Source of the DNA: Nocardia sp. NRRL S-836
GTDB lineage: Bacteria; Actinomycetota; Actinomycetes; Mycobacteriales; Pseudonocardiaceae
Length of the DNA: 64,000 nucleotides
Assembly (NCBI RefSeq): GCF_001279525.1
Contig: NZ_LGDY01000091.1
Span: 496,001 to 560,000 of the forward strand
Direction: 5' to 3'
Part shown: piece after piece, positions 50,070 through 58,574 of the stretch
Layout: the number at the start of each line of letters is the position of its first letter
How positions within the stretch are numbered: position 1 is the stretch's first letter
Notes under the pieces: model-generated
What the model saw: the letters and a program-made list of their open reading frames with translations, nothing else
What the model was told of the DNA's origin: nothing
Database searches by the model: none
Program-made: the position numbers and the translations under genes

Positions 50070-51026
50070 TTACGCGCGGCGCGCCGTGCTGAACCGGCGC
50101 TGGTAGGCCGCTGGGCTGATCGACAGCTTCGCCGCGAACACCCGGCGCATGCTCTCGTAGCTCGGGAACCCGGCCAGCGCGGCGGCCTGCGTCGCCGTGT
50201 GCCCCTGGTCGAGCAGCGCTCTGGCCAAGTCGAAGCGGATGCTCTCCACGTAACGCGCCGGCGTCGTGGAGAGCTCCTCGTGGAAGAGCCGGATGAGGTG
50301 CCGGGTGCTCACGTTGAGGTGTTTCGCGAGGGCCCCGAGCGAGTGGTCCGCGCGCGGGTCCGCCGTCACCCGATCGGTGATCTTGCGCACCGCCGGTGAG
50401 CGTGGCGGTGGGCCCTGCAGCGGCGCCGAGAACTGGGACTGGCCGCCCGCGCGTTGCATGTAGACCACCAGCGCGCGGGCGACGTCGCGGGCCAGGTCGG
50501 GTCCGTGGTCCTCCTCGACGAGTGCGAGCGCCAGGTCGATGCCCGCGGTCACCCCCGCCGACGTGTACGTGCTGCCGTCGCGGACGTAGATCGCGTCGGG
50601 CTCGACCCGGCACGTCGGGCACCGGGCGGCGAGTTCGCGCGCCACCTGCCAGTGCGTGGTGGCGCGCTTGCCGTCGAGCAGGCCCGCGGCGGCCAGGACG
50701 AACGCACCGGTGCAGATCGACACGACCCGGCCCGCCGCCGGTGTGCGCGCGGCGGCTGCCAGGTCGTCGGGCACGCGGTCGCGCGGGAAGTAGTCGGACC
50801 CGGACACCAGCAGCGTGTCGAACGCGGCGGGGGAGACGGCCTGGTCGGCCGCGATCCGCACGCCCAGGCTCGACGTCACGTCCACACCGGTCGGCGACAG
50901 CAGCACGATCCGGTAGTCGGCACCGAACCGATTGGCCTCCTTGAACACCTCCGCCGGACCGGCGACGTCCAGCAACGTCACCCCGTCGTACACGAGGACC
51001 GCGACGCTGTGCGGTGCGGCGGTCAC
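50070..51026 (-). CDS. GlxA-type AraC-family regulator
   Basis: The 318-aa product combines a DJ-1/PfpI-like domain (VAVLVYDGVTLLDVAGPAEVF ... VSICTGAFVLAAAGLLDGKRATTHW, about residues 8-185) with a C-terminal AraC double helix-turn-helix (LGALAKHLNVSTRHLIRLF, ATQAAALAGFPSYESMRRVF). The cysteine in SICTGAF matches the DJ-1 nucleophile elbow. The start is GTG at 51026. It is divergent from the HD-domain gene, which with the following dehydrogenase gene is the likely target. Confidence 0.93.
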   Translation of the reverse strand: MTAAPHSVAVLVYDGVTLLDVAGPAEVFKEANRFGADYRIVLLSPTGVDVTSSLGVRIAADQAVSPAAFDTLLVSGSDYFPRDRVPDDLAAAARTPAAGRVVSICTGAFVLAAAGLLDGKRATTHWQVARELAARCPTCRVEPDAIYVRDGSTYTSAGVTAGIDLALALVEEDHGPDLARDVARALVVYMQRAGGQSQFSAPLQGPPPRSPAVRKITDRVTADPRADHSLGALAKHLNVSTRHLIRLFHEELSTTPARYVESIRFDLARALLDQGHTATQAAALAGFPSYESMRRVFAAKLSISPAAYQRRFSTARRA

Positions 51027-51207
51027 CTCGGCATTTCCGGACCGGTGAGGTGAGCGAGGCGTGGGCACCGGTCATTGGTAGCACCGCCGCCACGTTCTCG
51101 CCATGTCCGGATGTGGGTGGTTCCTGGCAGGACGAAGGCGGCGCCGCGGGCCGGTCGCCGAGCAGCATGGAGGCAGGCCAAATTCCTTCTCCAGAAAGCC
51201 GAAAGCC

Positions 51208-51846
51208 GTGCCGAACGCCATCGCGGGCGTGGACGTCCCGGAGACAGCGGCGGTCGCCGAAGCGACCGAGCTCATCCGCGAGACGACCAGTCCGCTCCTC
51301 TACCACCACTCCCGGCGGGTCTACTACTTCAGCCGCCTGCACGCCACCGCCCTCGGCGTCGAACCCGATCCGGAACTGCTCTACCTGGCGGCGATGTTCC
51401 ACGACACCGGCCTGCTGACCCCGTTCTCCGGCGTGGAGCAGCGCTTCGAGGTCGACGGCGCCGACCACGCCCGGAAGTTCTTGCTGGAGCGCGGTTTCCC
51501 GGCGGCCGCCGCCGACACCGTGTGGACGGCGATCGCGCTGCACACCACGCCGGGCATCCCCGACCGGATGACACCGGAGATCGCCACGACGTACCTGGGC
51601 GTGCTGACGGACGTCCTCGGCTTCGGCCTCGACCGCCTGGACCACGACCAGGTGGCCGAGGTCGTCGCCGCCCACCCGCGAGGCGACTTCAAGAACGAGT
51701 TCCTGCAGACCTACGTGGACGGGCTCAAGAACCGCCCCGGCACCACCAACGGCACCGTGAACTCCGACGTGCTCGCCCACTTCCTGCCCGGTTTCCGGCG
51801 GACGACCACGGTCGAGCGTGTACTCGGCTCGCCGTGGCCGAGCTAG
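51208..51846 (+). CDS. HD-domain phosphohydrolase-like protein
   Basis: The 212-aa product has the HD metal motif: H in LLYHHSRRVYYFS, HD in AAMFHDTGLLTPF and H in TAIALHTTPGIPDRM. The order and spacing resemble cyanamide-hydratase/Ddi2-like HD proteins. The start is uncertain: GTG at 51208 begins near the first conserved block but has only a weak ribosome site, and a longer frame from 51103 exists. It lies between the GlxA-type regulator and the broken dehydrogenase gene. Confidence 0.78.
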   Translation: MPNAIAGVDVPETAAVAEATELIRETTSPLLYHHSRRVYYFSRLHATALGVEPDPELLYLAAMFHDTGLLTPFSGVEQRFEVDGADHARKFLLERGFPAAAADTVWTAIALHTTPGIPDRMTPEIATTYLGVLTDVLGFGLDRLDHDQVAEVVAAHPRGDFKNEFLQTYVDGLKNRPGTTNGTVNSDVLAHFLPGFRRTTTVERVLGSPWPS

Positions 51847-51892
51847 ACCGGCCGCCACCCACCGCGAACCGTTGTCCGAAAAGGATTCGAGC

Positions 51893-52812
51893 ATGCGAGC
51901 CATCACCGTGCGAGACCGCGCCGAGGGTGTCGGCGGCCTCACCCTGACCGACATGCCCCACCCCCACGCCGCCGAGAACGACGTCATCGTGCGCGTGCAC
52001 GCGGCCGGGTTCACCCCCGGCGAGCTCGACTGGCCGGCGACGTGGACCGATCGCGCCGGCCGCGACCGGACGCCGAGCATCCCCGGCCACGAGCTGTCCG
52101 GAACCGTGGCCGAGCTCGGCTTCGGAACCACCGGCCTCACCGTGGGCCAGCGGGTGTTCGGGCTGGCCGACTGGACCCGCAACGGGTCGCTGGCCGAGTA
52201 CACCGCCGTGGAGGCGCGCAACCTCGCACCGCTCCCGGCCGACATCGACCACACCGTCGCCGCCGCACTGCCCATCTCCGGCCTGACCGCGTGGCAGGGG
52301 CTGTTCGACCACGCCCGCCTCACGACCGGCCAGACCGTCCTCGTCCACGGCGCCGCGGGCGGCGTCGGCTCGATCGCCGTCCAGCTCGCGCGGGAGGCCG
52401 GTGCCCGCGTGATCGGCACCGGCCGCGCCGACGACCGCGACGTCGTGCTCGGCCTCGGCGCGCAGGCCTTCCTGGACTTGGCCGCCGACGACCTGCGGCA
52501 CGCCGGCGAGGTCGACGTGGTGTTCGACGTCATCGGCGGCGACGTCCTCGAACGGTCGACCGCACTCGTGCGCCCCGGCGGCACCGTCGTGAGCATCGCC
52601 ATGCCCCCACCACCCGCCCCGAGAACGGCAGGGCCGTGTTCTTCGTCGTCGAACCCGACCGCGCACGGCTGGCCGACCTCGCCGACCGCGTCAGGACCGG
52701 CCGGCTCACCGCTCTGGTCGGCGCCGTGCGGCCGCTGGCCGAGGCACCCGCCGCGTTCGCCCGCGACCGCCGCACGCCCGGCAAGACGATCGTTCAGGTC
52801 ACGGAAGGGTGA
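51893..52812 (+). pseudogene. Quinone-oxidoreductase-like dehydrogenase, frameshifted
   Basis: The first 237 codons encode an MDR-type zinc-independent alcohol dehydrogenase (PGHELSGTVAEL, HGAAGGVGSIAVQLAREAGARVIGTGR). At a run of five C (52604-52608) the frame is lost. The correct C-terminus (ENGRAVFFVVEPDRARLADL ... TPGKTIVQVTEG) continues in the -1 frame to the stop at 52812. One missing C would restore M-P-P-T-T-R-P-E-N-G. The uncorrected frame runs on with a foreign Ser/Pro/Arg-rich tail. It is either a homopolymer sequencing error or a young frameshift, as the rest is well conserved. Confidence 0.85.
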
Positions 52813-52896
52813 GTCACAAATTGCATCGTTTCTGAGTCGATTTGCCGGGGTATCGCTCTACCGGTGGACGAACCGCCATGTCGAGAGGAGTCGGGC

Positions 52897-53274
52897 ATGC
52901 CCCGCAACGGTGCTCATGTGGTGGTGACGCGCGTGCTGGGAGCGGTGACGGCCGCTTACAGCGCCGCACTCGTCGTGTCCCCGCGCATTCTGGCCAAGCC
53001 CACGGGCCTGGCCGGTCGCGGGGGAGAGGTGCCGGGCCCGGTGCGGACGCTCATCGCCGCGATCGGCGCACGGGACACCGCGATCGGCGCGGCGATGATG
53101 TTCGCGACGCCCGGACTGCCGCTGCGCACGGCCGTGGCCACGCGGGTGGCCGCCGACCTGGCCGACGCGGCGGTGTTCGGCCTGACGCTGCCGGACCGGG
53201 CAGCGCGCCGCAAGGTCGCCGTGTTCGCCGTGAGCTGGGCGTTGCTGTGCGGTGTGTTCGGGCTCCGCCGGTGA
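52897..53274 (+). CDS. Small DUF4267-like membrane protein
   Basis: The 125-aa product has three or four hydrophobic helices and the marks VLGAVTAAYSAALVVSPRILAKP and IGARDTAIGAAMMF, as in DUF4267-type membrane proteins. Function unknown. ATG at 52897 has AGGAG six bases upstream. Confidence 0.7.
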   Translation: MPRNGAHVVVTRVLGAVTAAYSAALVVSPRILAKPTGLAGRGGEVPGPVRTLIAAIGARDTAIGAAMMFATPGLPLRTAVATRVAADLADAAVFGLTLPDRAARRKVAVFAVSWALLCGVFGLRR

Positions 53275-53347
53275 ACCGCCTCCAGCCTCATCGGCCGGTT
53301 CGTCACCGTGTTCCAGGTTCAACTCACCCCGTAGGGAGCTCACTGTC

Positions 53348-53815
53348 ATGAGCACGATCACCAAGTCGGTCGACGTCGAGGCAGACGTGACCAGCGTCTA
53401 CAACCAGTGGACCCAGTTCGCGGAGTTCCCGAGGTTCATGGAGGGCGTCGACCGCATCGAGCAGCTCGACGACACCCACACCCGCTGGACGGTCAGCATC
53501 GCCGGCGTGAAGCGCGAGTTCACGGCAACCATCACCGAACAGCACCCCGACGAACGCGTCGCCTGGCGCTCCGACTCCGGCCCTGACCACGCCGGTGTCG
53601 TGACCGTGCACCGCCTCGACGCCGAGCACACGCGCGTGACGGTGCAGATGGACATCGACCCGGACGGCTTCGTCGAGAACGTCGCCGACAAGCTCGGCAT
53701 CCTCGACCGCCGCGTCCAGGGCGACCTCGACCGCTTCAAGGAGTTCATCGAGCACCGCGACGGTGCGGAGACCGGTGCCTGGCGCGGGGACGTGGACCGT
53801 CCCGCCCAGCACTGA
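53348..53815 (+). CDS. SRPBCC-family (START-like) protein
   Basis: The 155-aa product is a helix-grip fold protein: SVDVEADVTSVYNQWTQFAEFPRFMEGVDRIEQLDD, then FTATITEQHPDERVAWRSDSG and a long C-terminal helix (VQGDLDRFKEFIEHR). This is the cyclase/dehydrase-like subgroup common in Streptomyces, often without polyketide context. ATG at 53348. A long hairpin follows. Confidence 0.9.
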   Translation: MSTITKSVDVEADVTSVYNQWTQFAEFPRFMEGVDRIEQLDDTHTRWTVSIAGVKREFTATITEQHPDERVAWRSDSGPDHAGVVTVHRLDAEHTRVTVQMDIDPDGFVENVADKLGILDRRVQGDLDRFKEFIEHRDGAETGAWRGDVDRPAQH

Positions 53816-53823
53816 CACAACGT

Positions 53824-53890
53824 TGCGTCGCGGCGTTCCGCCCAGGGGCCAGGTGGGGCCTACCCCTGGGGTGCAGAACGCCGCGGCGCA
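53824..53890. terminator. Long imperfect hairpin between convergent genes
   Basis: TGCG-T-CGCGGCGTTC pairs with GAACGCCGCG-G-CGCA, and inside it CCCAGGGG pairs with CCCCTGGG around a 14-nt loop. It spans nearly the whole 81-bp gap between the SRPBCC and GNAT stops and can serve both strands. Confidence 0.7.
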
Positions 53891-53896
53891 GCCTCG

Positions 53897-54418
53897 TCAG
53901 GCCCTGAATTCCTTCGTCAGCAAGCCGAACAGCAGGTCGTCCGTCCACTCGCTTTTGATCCAGGTGTGCTCGACGCGATGACCCTCCTGCCGAAAGCCCA
54001 ATCGCCGCAACAACTTCGCCGAACGAACGTTGCGCGCGTCGCACTCGGCGGACACCCGGTGCAGGCCCCGTTCGACGAACAGGTGCCGCAACATCCGTTG
54101 CACCGCCTCGGTCGCGTAGCCGTGGCCCTGGTGCGCGGTGGCGAGCGTGAAACCGATCTCGGCCTGCATGCGGTTCTCGTGCAGGCCGACACCGACGTCA
54201 CCGACCACGGTGCCGTCGAAGTCGACCGCGTGCTGGAACCAGCCCGGCTCGGCGGGATCCGTCATCTCCGCGATCACCGAGGCAGCGGCCTCCACCGGGA
54301 ACGGCGCCTCCCACCCCTGGTAGCGCGCCACGTCCGGGTCCGACCGGTAGTCCGCGAGCACCCGCGCGTCCTCGGCGCGGAACGGCCGGAGGGTGAGGCG
54401 GGCGCTGGTGAGGATCAT
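53897..54418 (-). CDS. GNAT acetyltransferase (RimJ/RimL-like)
   Basis: The 173-aa product has the RimJ/RimL pattern: ARLTLRPFRAEDARVLADYRSDPDVARYQGW, acetyl-CoA loop ATAHQGHGYATEAVQRML and ARNVRSAKLLRRLGFRQEG. Substrate unknown. ATG at 54418. Confidence 0.93.
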   Translation of the reverse strand: MILTSARLTLRPFRAEDARVLADYRSDPDVARYQGWEAPFPVEAAASVIAEMTDPAEPGWFQHAVDFDGTVVGDVGVGLHENRMQAEIGFTLATAHQGHGYATEAVQRMLRHLFVERGLHRVSAECDARNVRSAKLLRRLGFRQEGHRVEHTWIKSEWTDDLLFGLLTKEFRA

Positions 54419-54458
54419 GCCGCCAGGCCACGCACCCACCGGTTCCGCAGGTCCGTTC

Positions 54459-55037
54459 TCAGGCCCTGGTCCACAGCGTGACGTCACTGCTGGTCGCCAC
54501 GACCAGCGTCGACCCGGACGGCGAGAACCCGGCCGCGCGCAGCTCGGAGTAACGCGAGTGGAAGACGTGCCACCACGTCTCGCCATGCGCGCCGCCGGCG
54601 AACGGACTCCCGGTGGACAGCAGCACCCGGTGGTGCGGCCAGTCCGGGCTGACGACGTCGACCGACCACCCCGCGGCGCCGGTGTGCAGACCGCCGCCGG
54701 CCACACCGGCCACCGGCACCCGGCGCGACGCGATCGGCCCGATCCCCTGGCAGGTCAGGTCGTTCTCGTCCGGCCACCCCGCATCGGACTCGCGATCGCG
54801 GGCCAGGCGCTCACCGGTGACCGTGTCGAACAGCCCGAGCCCGGTCGTGGACGCCACCAGCAGCAGGTCGCGGCCGTCGCCGGGATCGGTGGCGAACCCG
54901 ACGCCGAGCAACCCGCCGACCGCGGTCACGGGGCAGCCGGCCGGACGCCACGGCGGGGGCGCCGGCACCGTCGGCGCTGCCAGGAACCTCGCCCGCAGGT
55001 CCCGCTGGTGGTCGGTGAGTGAGAGGTCCTCCGGCAT
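54459..55037 (-). CDS. Hypothetical beta-propeller-like protein
   Basis: The roughly 192-aa product has repeated strand-turn units (LLVASTTGLGLFDTVTGERLARDR, GFSPSGSTLVVATSSDVTLW) like WD40 blades, so it may be a partial propeller. No signal peptide or catalytic motif is seen. The start is uncertain: ATG at 55037 or at 55055. It ends 40 bp upstream of the GNAT start on the same strand. Confidence 0.6.
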   Translation of the reverse strand: MPEDLSLTDHQRDLRARFLAAPTVPAPPPWRPAGCPVTAVGGLLGVGFATDPGDGRDLLLVASTTGLGLFDTVTGERLARDRESDAGWPDENDLTCQGIGPIASRRVPVAGVAGGGLHTGAAGWSVDVVSPDWPHHRVLLSTGSPFAGGAHGETWWHVFHSRYSELRAAGFSPSGSTLVVATSSDVTLWTRA

Positions 55038-55136
55038 CCCGCGAGTATGGATCATGGCGACAGCGCGCTCGTGCGCGACGCTGCCACCCGCGGGGTGGTC
55101 GCCCCCACCGGTGGTGTGAGCGACCACCCCGTCACA

Positions 55137-55475
55137 TCACGCGCACCACGTGTTGCCGGTGTACTGCAGTTTGCTCGACAGGATCCATCCCCATTTGCCG
55201 TTCGCCACGTTGAACCCGTAGTAGCGGGGACTGCCCTGGATTCGAACGTTGAACGTGTCGCCGGGAACGGCCCAGCCGACGAACGAGCCACCGCTTTGCG
55301 CGTCGGTCATGTCACCCGAGCTCGTGACGGTGTACTGCCAGATCTGGGTGCACTGCACGCCAATCGGACTCGCCACCTGCTCGTGGACGGGAAGCGCTTG
55401 GGCGGGTGTGACCCCGCCCAGTGCCACCAGGCCAAGCGCCGCAAAGCCGAGGGCAACACCGGACAGCTTGCTCAC
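55137..55475 (-). CDS. Small secreted SH3-like protein 1
   Basis: The 112-aa product has a signal peptide (cleavage after AQA, residue 27). The mature part of about 85 residues has two cysteines and a beta-rich C-terminus (GDTFNVRIQGSPRYYGFNV, GKWGWILSSKLQYTGNTWC) of bacterial-SH3 type. GTG at 55475 follows GGGAG. It is the last of three tiny secreted-protein genes on this strand. Function unknown. Confidence 0.75.
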   Translation of the reverse strand: MSKLSGVALGFAALGLVALGGVTPAQALPVHEQVASPIGVQCTQIWQYTVTSSGDMTDAQSGGSFVGWAVPGDTFNVRIQGSPRYYGFNVANGKWGWILSSKLQYTGNTWCA

Positions 55476-55670
55476 TGCGAGCTCCCTGCAATAGATCGTT
55501 AGAGTGCGAACGACCAAGAGTCTCGCCGGGCTCGGCGGCGCGGGTCTAGCTCCGATCTGGTGGCTGCGACTGCGACATCCGGAAAGCTGGTCATCGCAAG
55601 AACAACGCGCTGTGACGCGTGCAGGACGGAGCGACGGCCTCCGGCACGCCGATCTCGTCGCGTCCGGACC

Positions 55671-55690
55671 GGTGCGGTGGTGGCCGCACC
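55671..55690 (-). terminator. Short hairpin terminator
   Basis: GGTGCGG pairs with CCGCACC around TGGTGG, 9 bp beyond the stop of the second small secreted-protein gene. Confidence 0.5.
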
Positions 55691-55699
55691 AGCCTGTGG

Positions 55700-55984
55700 T
55701 CAGCAGAACCAGCCGTTCTGCACCCACCCGTTCGCGTTGACGTTGCCGTAGGCGAAGCCGTACACCCATTCGCCGGTGTTGAACCCCTTGACCTCGAACG
55801 TCTGGCCCCGCTTCAGAACGCCGATGAACTCGCGGACCGTCAGGTCCTCCGCGCACACGGTGAGCCGGTTCCCGACGTCGGCCGACGTCGCGTACCGGTA
55901 GGGGCCGCCGGCGCTCGCGGAGCCGGTGGTCGCCGCCGTCAGCGCCGCGGCCGTGGCCAGCGCGATCGCCGCCCGCCTCAGCAC
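55700..55984 (-). CDS. Small secreted SH3-like protein 2
   Basis: The 94-aa product has a signal peptide (AIALATAAALTAATTGSASA) and a mature domain of about 70 residues: RLTVCAEDLTVREFIGVLKRGQTFEVKGF, then WVYGFAYGNVNANGWVQNGWFC. The L-x-V-R, L-x-x-G and GWV marks are those of an extracellular bacterial SH3 domain closed by a disulfide. GTG at 55984 lies 7 bp inside the preceding gene, so the two are coupled. Confidence 0.78.
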   Translation of the reverse strand: MLRRAAIALATAAALTAATTGSASAGGPYRYATSADVGNRLTVCAEDLTVREFIGVLKRGQTFEVKGFNTGEWVYGFAYGNVNANGWVQNGWFC

Positions 55985-56280
55985 GACTTCATCCCGGCGA
56001 TGTAGGCGCTGTCCGGAATGCTGGTCCAGTCGCTGATCTGCGAGTTCGCCGGGATGTGGTGGCAGGGCCCGTCGGGGTACCCGACGACCGGCCGGCGGAT
56101 GTCGAGCTTGCGGTCGACCGCGTAACCGTGGCAGTTGCGGATGGTGTAGTCGTAACGACCGAACACCGGCCCGCTGTAGCTCAGGCCGCACGGTGCCGCT
56201 GACGCCGCGGGGGCCGCGATCGTCAGTGCGGCACCGACCAGCACGCCGGTGACGCCGATGGTGGTGAACCTCGCCCTCAT
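55978..56280 (-). CDS. Small secreted cysteine-rich protein, tendamistat-like
   Basis: The 100-aa product has a signal peptide (cleavage after ASA) and four cysteines in a 70-residue mature part: PCGLSYSGPVFGRYDYTIRNC, then YPDGPCHHIPANS and a terminal K-S-C. The spacing and the P-D-G-P-C-x-x-I-P-A core recall Streptomyces alpha-amylase inhibitors (tendamistat type); the characteristic W-R-Y triplet is replaced by G-R-Y. An inhibitor role is only a suggestion. ATG at 56280 is divergent from the STAND regulator gene. Confidence 0.75.
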   Translation of the reverse strand: MRARFTTIGVTGVLVGAALTIAAPAASAAPCGLSYSGPVFGRYDYTIRNCHGYAVDRKLDIRRPVVGYPDGPCHHIPANSQISDWTSIPDSAYIAGMKSC

Positions 56281-56319
56281 CGCTGTCCTTCCGTTCGATG
56301 ATCATTGGAGATCACCACC

Positions 56320-58503
56320 GTGCCCGACCGCAGGCGCTCTGACGAGAGATCCGCACGTGGCGCGAACAAACCGCGAACAAGTCCAGCTGTGCGGGAATTC
56401 GCCGCCGTTCTGCGGGCGCTGCACGTGCGGGCCGGGAAGCCGGACTTCCGGACACTGGCCAAGCTCACGGGTTATGGGCGCACGGTCCTGTCGCAGGCCG
56501 TCAACGGCAACCGGCTGCCGACGTGGCACGTCGCCGAAGCGCTGGTAACGGCGTTGCAGGGGGATGTGCCGCAGCTGCAACGGTTGTGGGCGGCGGCGCA
56601 CGAGGCGTCGGCCGCGCCGATGCCCAGGGAGCTACCGGACTCGGTGGTGCACTTCGTCGGCCGCGCCGAGGAGCTCGGCCTGCTCGACGCCCACCTGCTC
56701 GACTCGTCGCGGATCGTGGTCATCAGTGGTGCACCGGGGATCGGCAAGACGACGCTCGCGGTGCACTGGGCGCGTGGGGCCGCCCAGCACTTCCCGGACG
56801 GGCAGGTCTACGTCGACCTGCGCGGTTTCGACGCGGAGGAACCGGCCCGGCCCGCCGACGTGTTGCGCAGGCTGCTCGAGTCCTTCGGTGTCGTGACGGA
56901 CCGGATTCCGGCCGATCTGGACAGCCGCGCCGCCCTCTACCGCACGATGGCGGCGGGGCAGCGGGTGCTGTTCGTGTTCGACAACGCGCGAGACGCGGAC
57001 CAGGTCTGGCCGCTCCTGCCGGGGCACGGGTCGTGCGCGGTCCTGATCACGAGCAGGGGGACGCTGGCCGGGCTCGTCGCGGGCAACCACGCCGTGCACC
57101 ACCGTCTTGACCTGTTCGACGACGCTGCCGCGCGGGAGCTGGTGACGCAGCTGACCGGTGACCACCCGGAGGTCGACGGCCTCGTCCGGTTCTGCGGTGG
57201 CCTGCCGTTCGCGCTCAGCGTTGCGGCGGCGCGTGCGGCCACCCGTCCTGATCTGCCCCTCCGCGCCGACCTGGACGGGCTGGCCACTGACGACAGCGAA
57301 CGCACGAACCTCCGCAGCGTGCTGTCGTGGTCCTACCGCACGTTGTCGCCGGGTGCGCAGCGGCTGTTGCGCCTGCTCGGTCACCATCCCGGTCCTGACA
57401 TCGGCACGGCGGCCCTGCACGCCATGGCCGACGACGCGTCGCACGCGCTGGATGAGCTCGTCGGGCTGAACCTGGTGTCGGGCAACCGTTCCGGCCGCTT
57501 CCACCTGCACAGCCTGACCCGCCGGTACGCGGTCGAGCAGCCCGGAGAGCACCGGGCGCACTTCGAGCGGGTGCTGGACCACTACCTCGTGACCGGGCAC
57601 GACGCGGCACTGCTGCTGAACCCGACCAGGCCACCGCTGTTCGAACCGGCGGGCGTGCTCGCGGACCACGGCGAGGCGTGGGCGTGGTTCAGCGCCGAAG
57701 AGCAGGTGCTGGTCGAGGCCGTAGGCTGGGCGGCGGAGCACGGGTTCGACCGGCACGCCTGGCAGATCGCGTGGGCGCTGGCCGACTTCCTGGACCGCAA
57801 CGGGCATTGGCATCGGATGGTCGAGACGAACCTCGTCGCACTCGCCGCGGCACAACGACTTGGCGACGTGGCCGGTCAGGCCCGCACCCACGGCGCCCTC
57901 AGCCGGACACACCTCCGCCTTGCGGCCTATGAGAACGCGCTGACGCACGCGCACGCCGTCCTCGAACTGTTCGCCGCCGCGGGAGACCTGAACGGCCAGG
58001 CCAACGCGAACCGCAGCATCGCGCAGGTCCTGGAACACCAGGGAAATCTGGCCGACGCGCTGACGTATGCGCAGAACGCGCTTGCGCTGTTCACCTCACC
58101 GGTCGGCCGGGCCCACGCGCTCAACCAGATCGGCTGGTACCACACCCAGCTGGGACAACACGAAGACGCGCTGACCTGCTGCCGCCAAGCCGTGGCACTG
58201 CACCGCGACCACGGTGATCGTCACGGCGAGGCGGCCGCCCACGACAGCCTCGGCCACGCGTTGCACGGACTCGGCCGCCACGGCGAGGCCGTTGCCGCCC
58301 ACCGGGTCGCCGCGGACCTGTTCCACGACGTCGGCGACCGGTACAAGGAGGCCGACACGCTGGGGCGGCTGGGCGACGCCCTGCACGCGGCGGGTGAGAC
58401 CGCCGAGGCCGCCGCGACCTGGCGACGTGCCGCGGACCTCCTGGCCGAGCTCGGTCACGCGGATGCCGACAGGATGCGCGCGAGGATCGCCGAACGCCGT
58501 TGA
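56320..58503 (+). CDS. STAND regulator: HTH, NB-ARC, TPR
   Basis: The about 727-aa product has an N-terminal helix-turn-helix of XRE type (TLAKLTGYGRTVLSQAVNGNRLP), an NTPase domain with Walker A SGAPGIGKTTL and Walker B RVLFVFDNARD, a winged-helix region, and a C-terminal TPR array (from about residue 520 to the end). This is the architecture of actinobacterial STAND regulators of secondary metabolism and secretion. GTG at 56320 has GGAG nine bases upstream; TTG at 56305 is an alternative. It is divergent from the three small secreted-protein genes, which may be its targets. Confidence 0.9.
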   Translation: MPDRRRSDERSARGANKPRTSPAVREFAAVLRALHVRAGKPDFRTLAKLTGYGRTVLSQAVNGNRLPTWHVAEALVTALQGDVPQLQRLWAAAHEASAAPMPRELPDSVVHFVGRAEELGLLDAHLLDSSRIVVISGAPGIGKTTLAVHWARGAAQHFPDGQVYVDLRGFDAEEPARPADVLRRLLESFGVVTDRIPADLDSRAALYRTMAAGQRVLFVFDNARDADQVWPLLPGHGSCAVLITSRGTLAGLVAGNHAVHHRLDLFDDAAARELVTQLTGDHPEVDGLVRFCGGLPFALSVAAARAATRPDLPLRADLDGLATDDSERTNLRSVLSWSYRTLSPGAQRLLRLLGHHPGPDIGTAALHAMADDASHALDELVGLNLVSGNRSGRFHLHSLTRRYAVEQPGEHRAHFERVLDHYLVTGHDAALLLNPTRPPLFEPAGVLADHGEAWAWFSAEEQVLVEAVGWAAEHGFDRHAWQIAWALADFLDRNGHWHRMVETNLVALAAAQRLGDVAGQARTHGALSRTHLRLAAYENALTHAHAVLELFAAAGDLNGQANANRSIAQVLEHQGNLADALTYAQNALALFTSPVGRAHALNQIGWYHTQLGQHEDALTCCRQAVALHRDHGDRHGEAAAHDSLGHALHGLGRHGEAVAAHRVAADLFHDVGDRYKEADTLGRLGDALHAAGETAEAAATWRRAADLLAELGHADADRMRARIAERR

Positions 58504-58574
58504 CCGCCCGCGCCGGTGCCTGAGGAAGTCGTGGTGCGGCACACGAAAGCGTCGGTCGGCCCCGGCGCACGGCC

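Noticed and set aside
54420..55022. A + strand frame of about 200 codons opposite the hypothetical propeller-like gene
   Set aside because: It is Arg/Gly-rich, lacks a ribosome site and covers the GNAT promoter region; composition is that of a shadow frame.
55225..55250. A tRNA-like T-arm (GGATTCGAAC) on the minus strand
   Set aside because: It lies inside the coding sequence of a secreted protein, and no acceptor, D or anticodon arm can be built around it.
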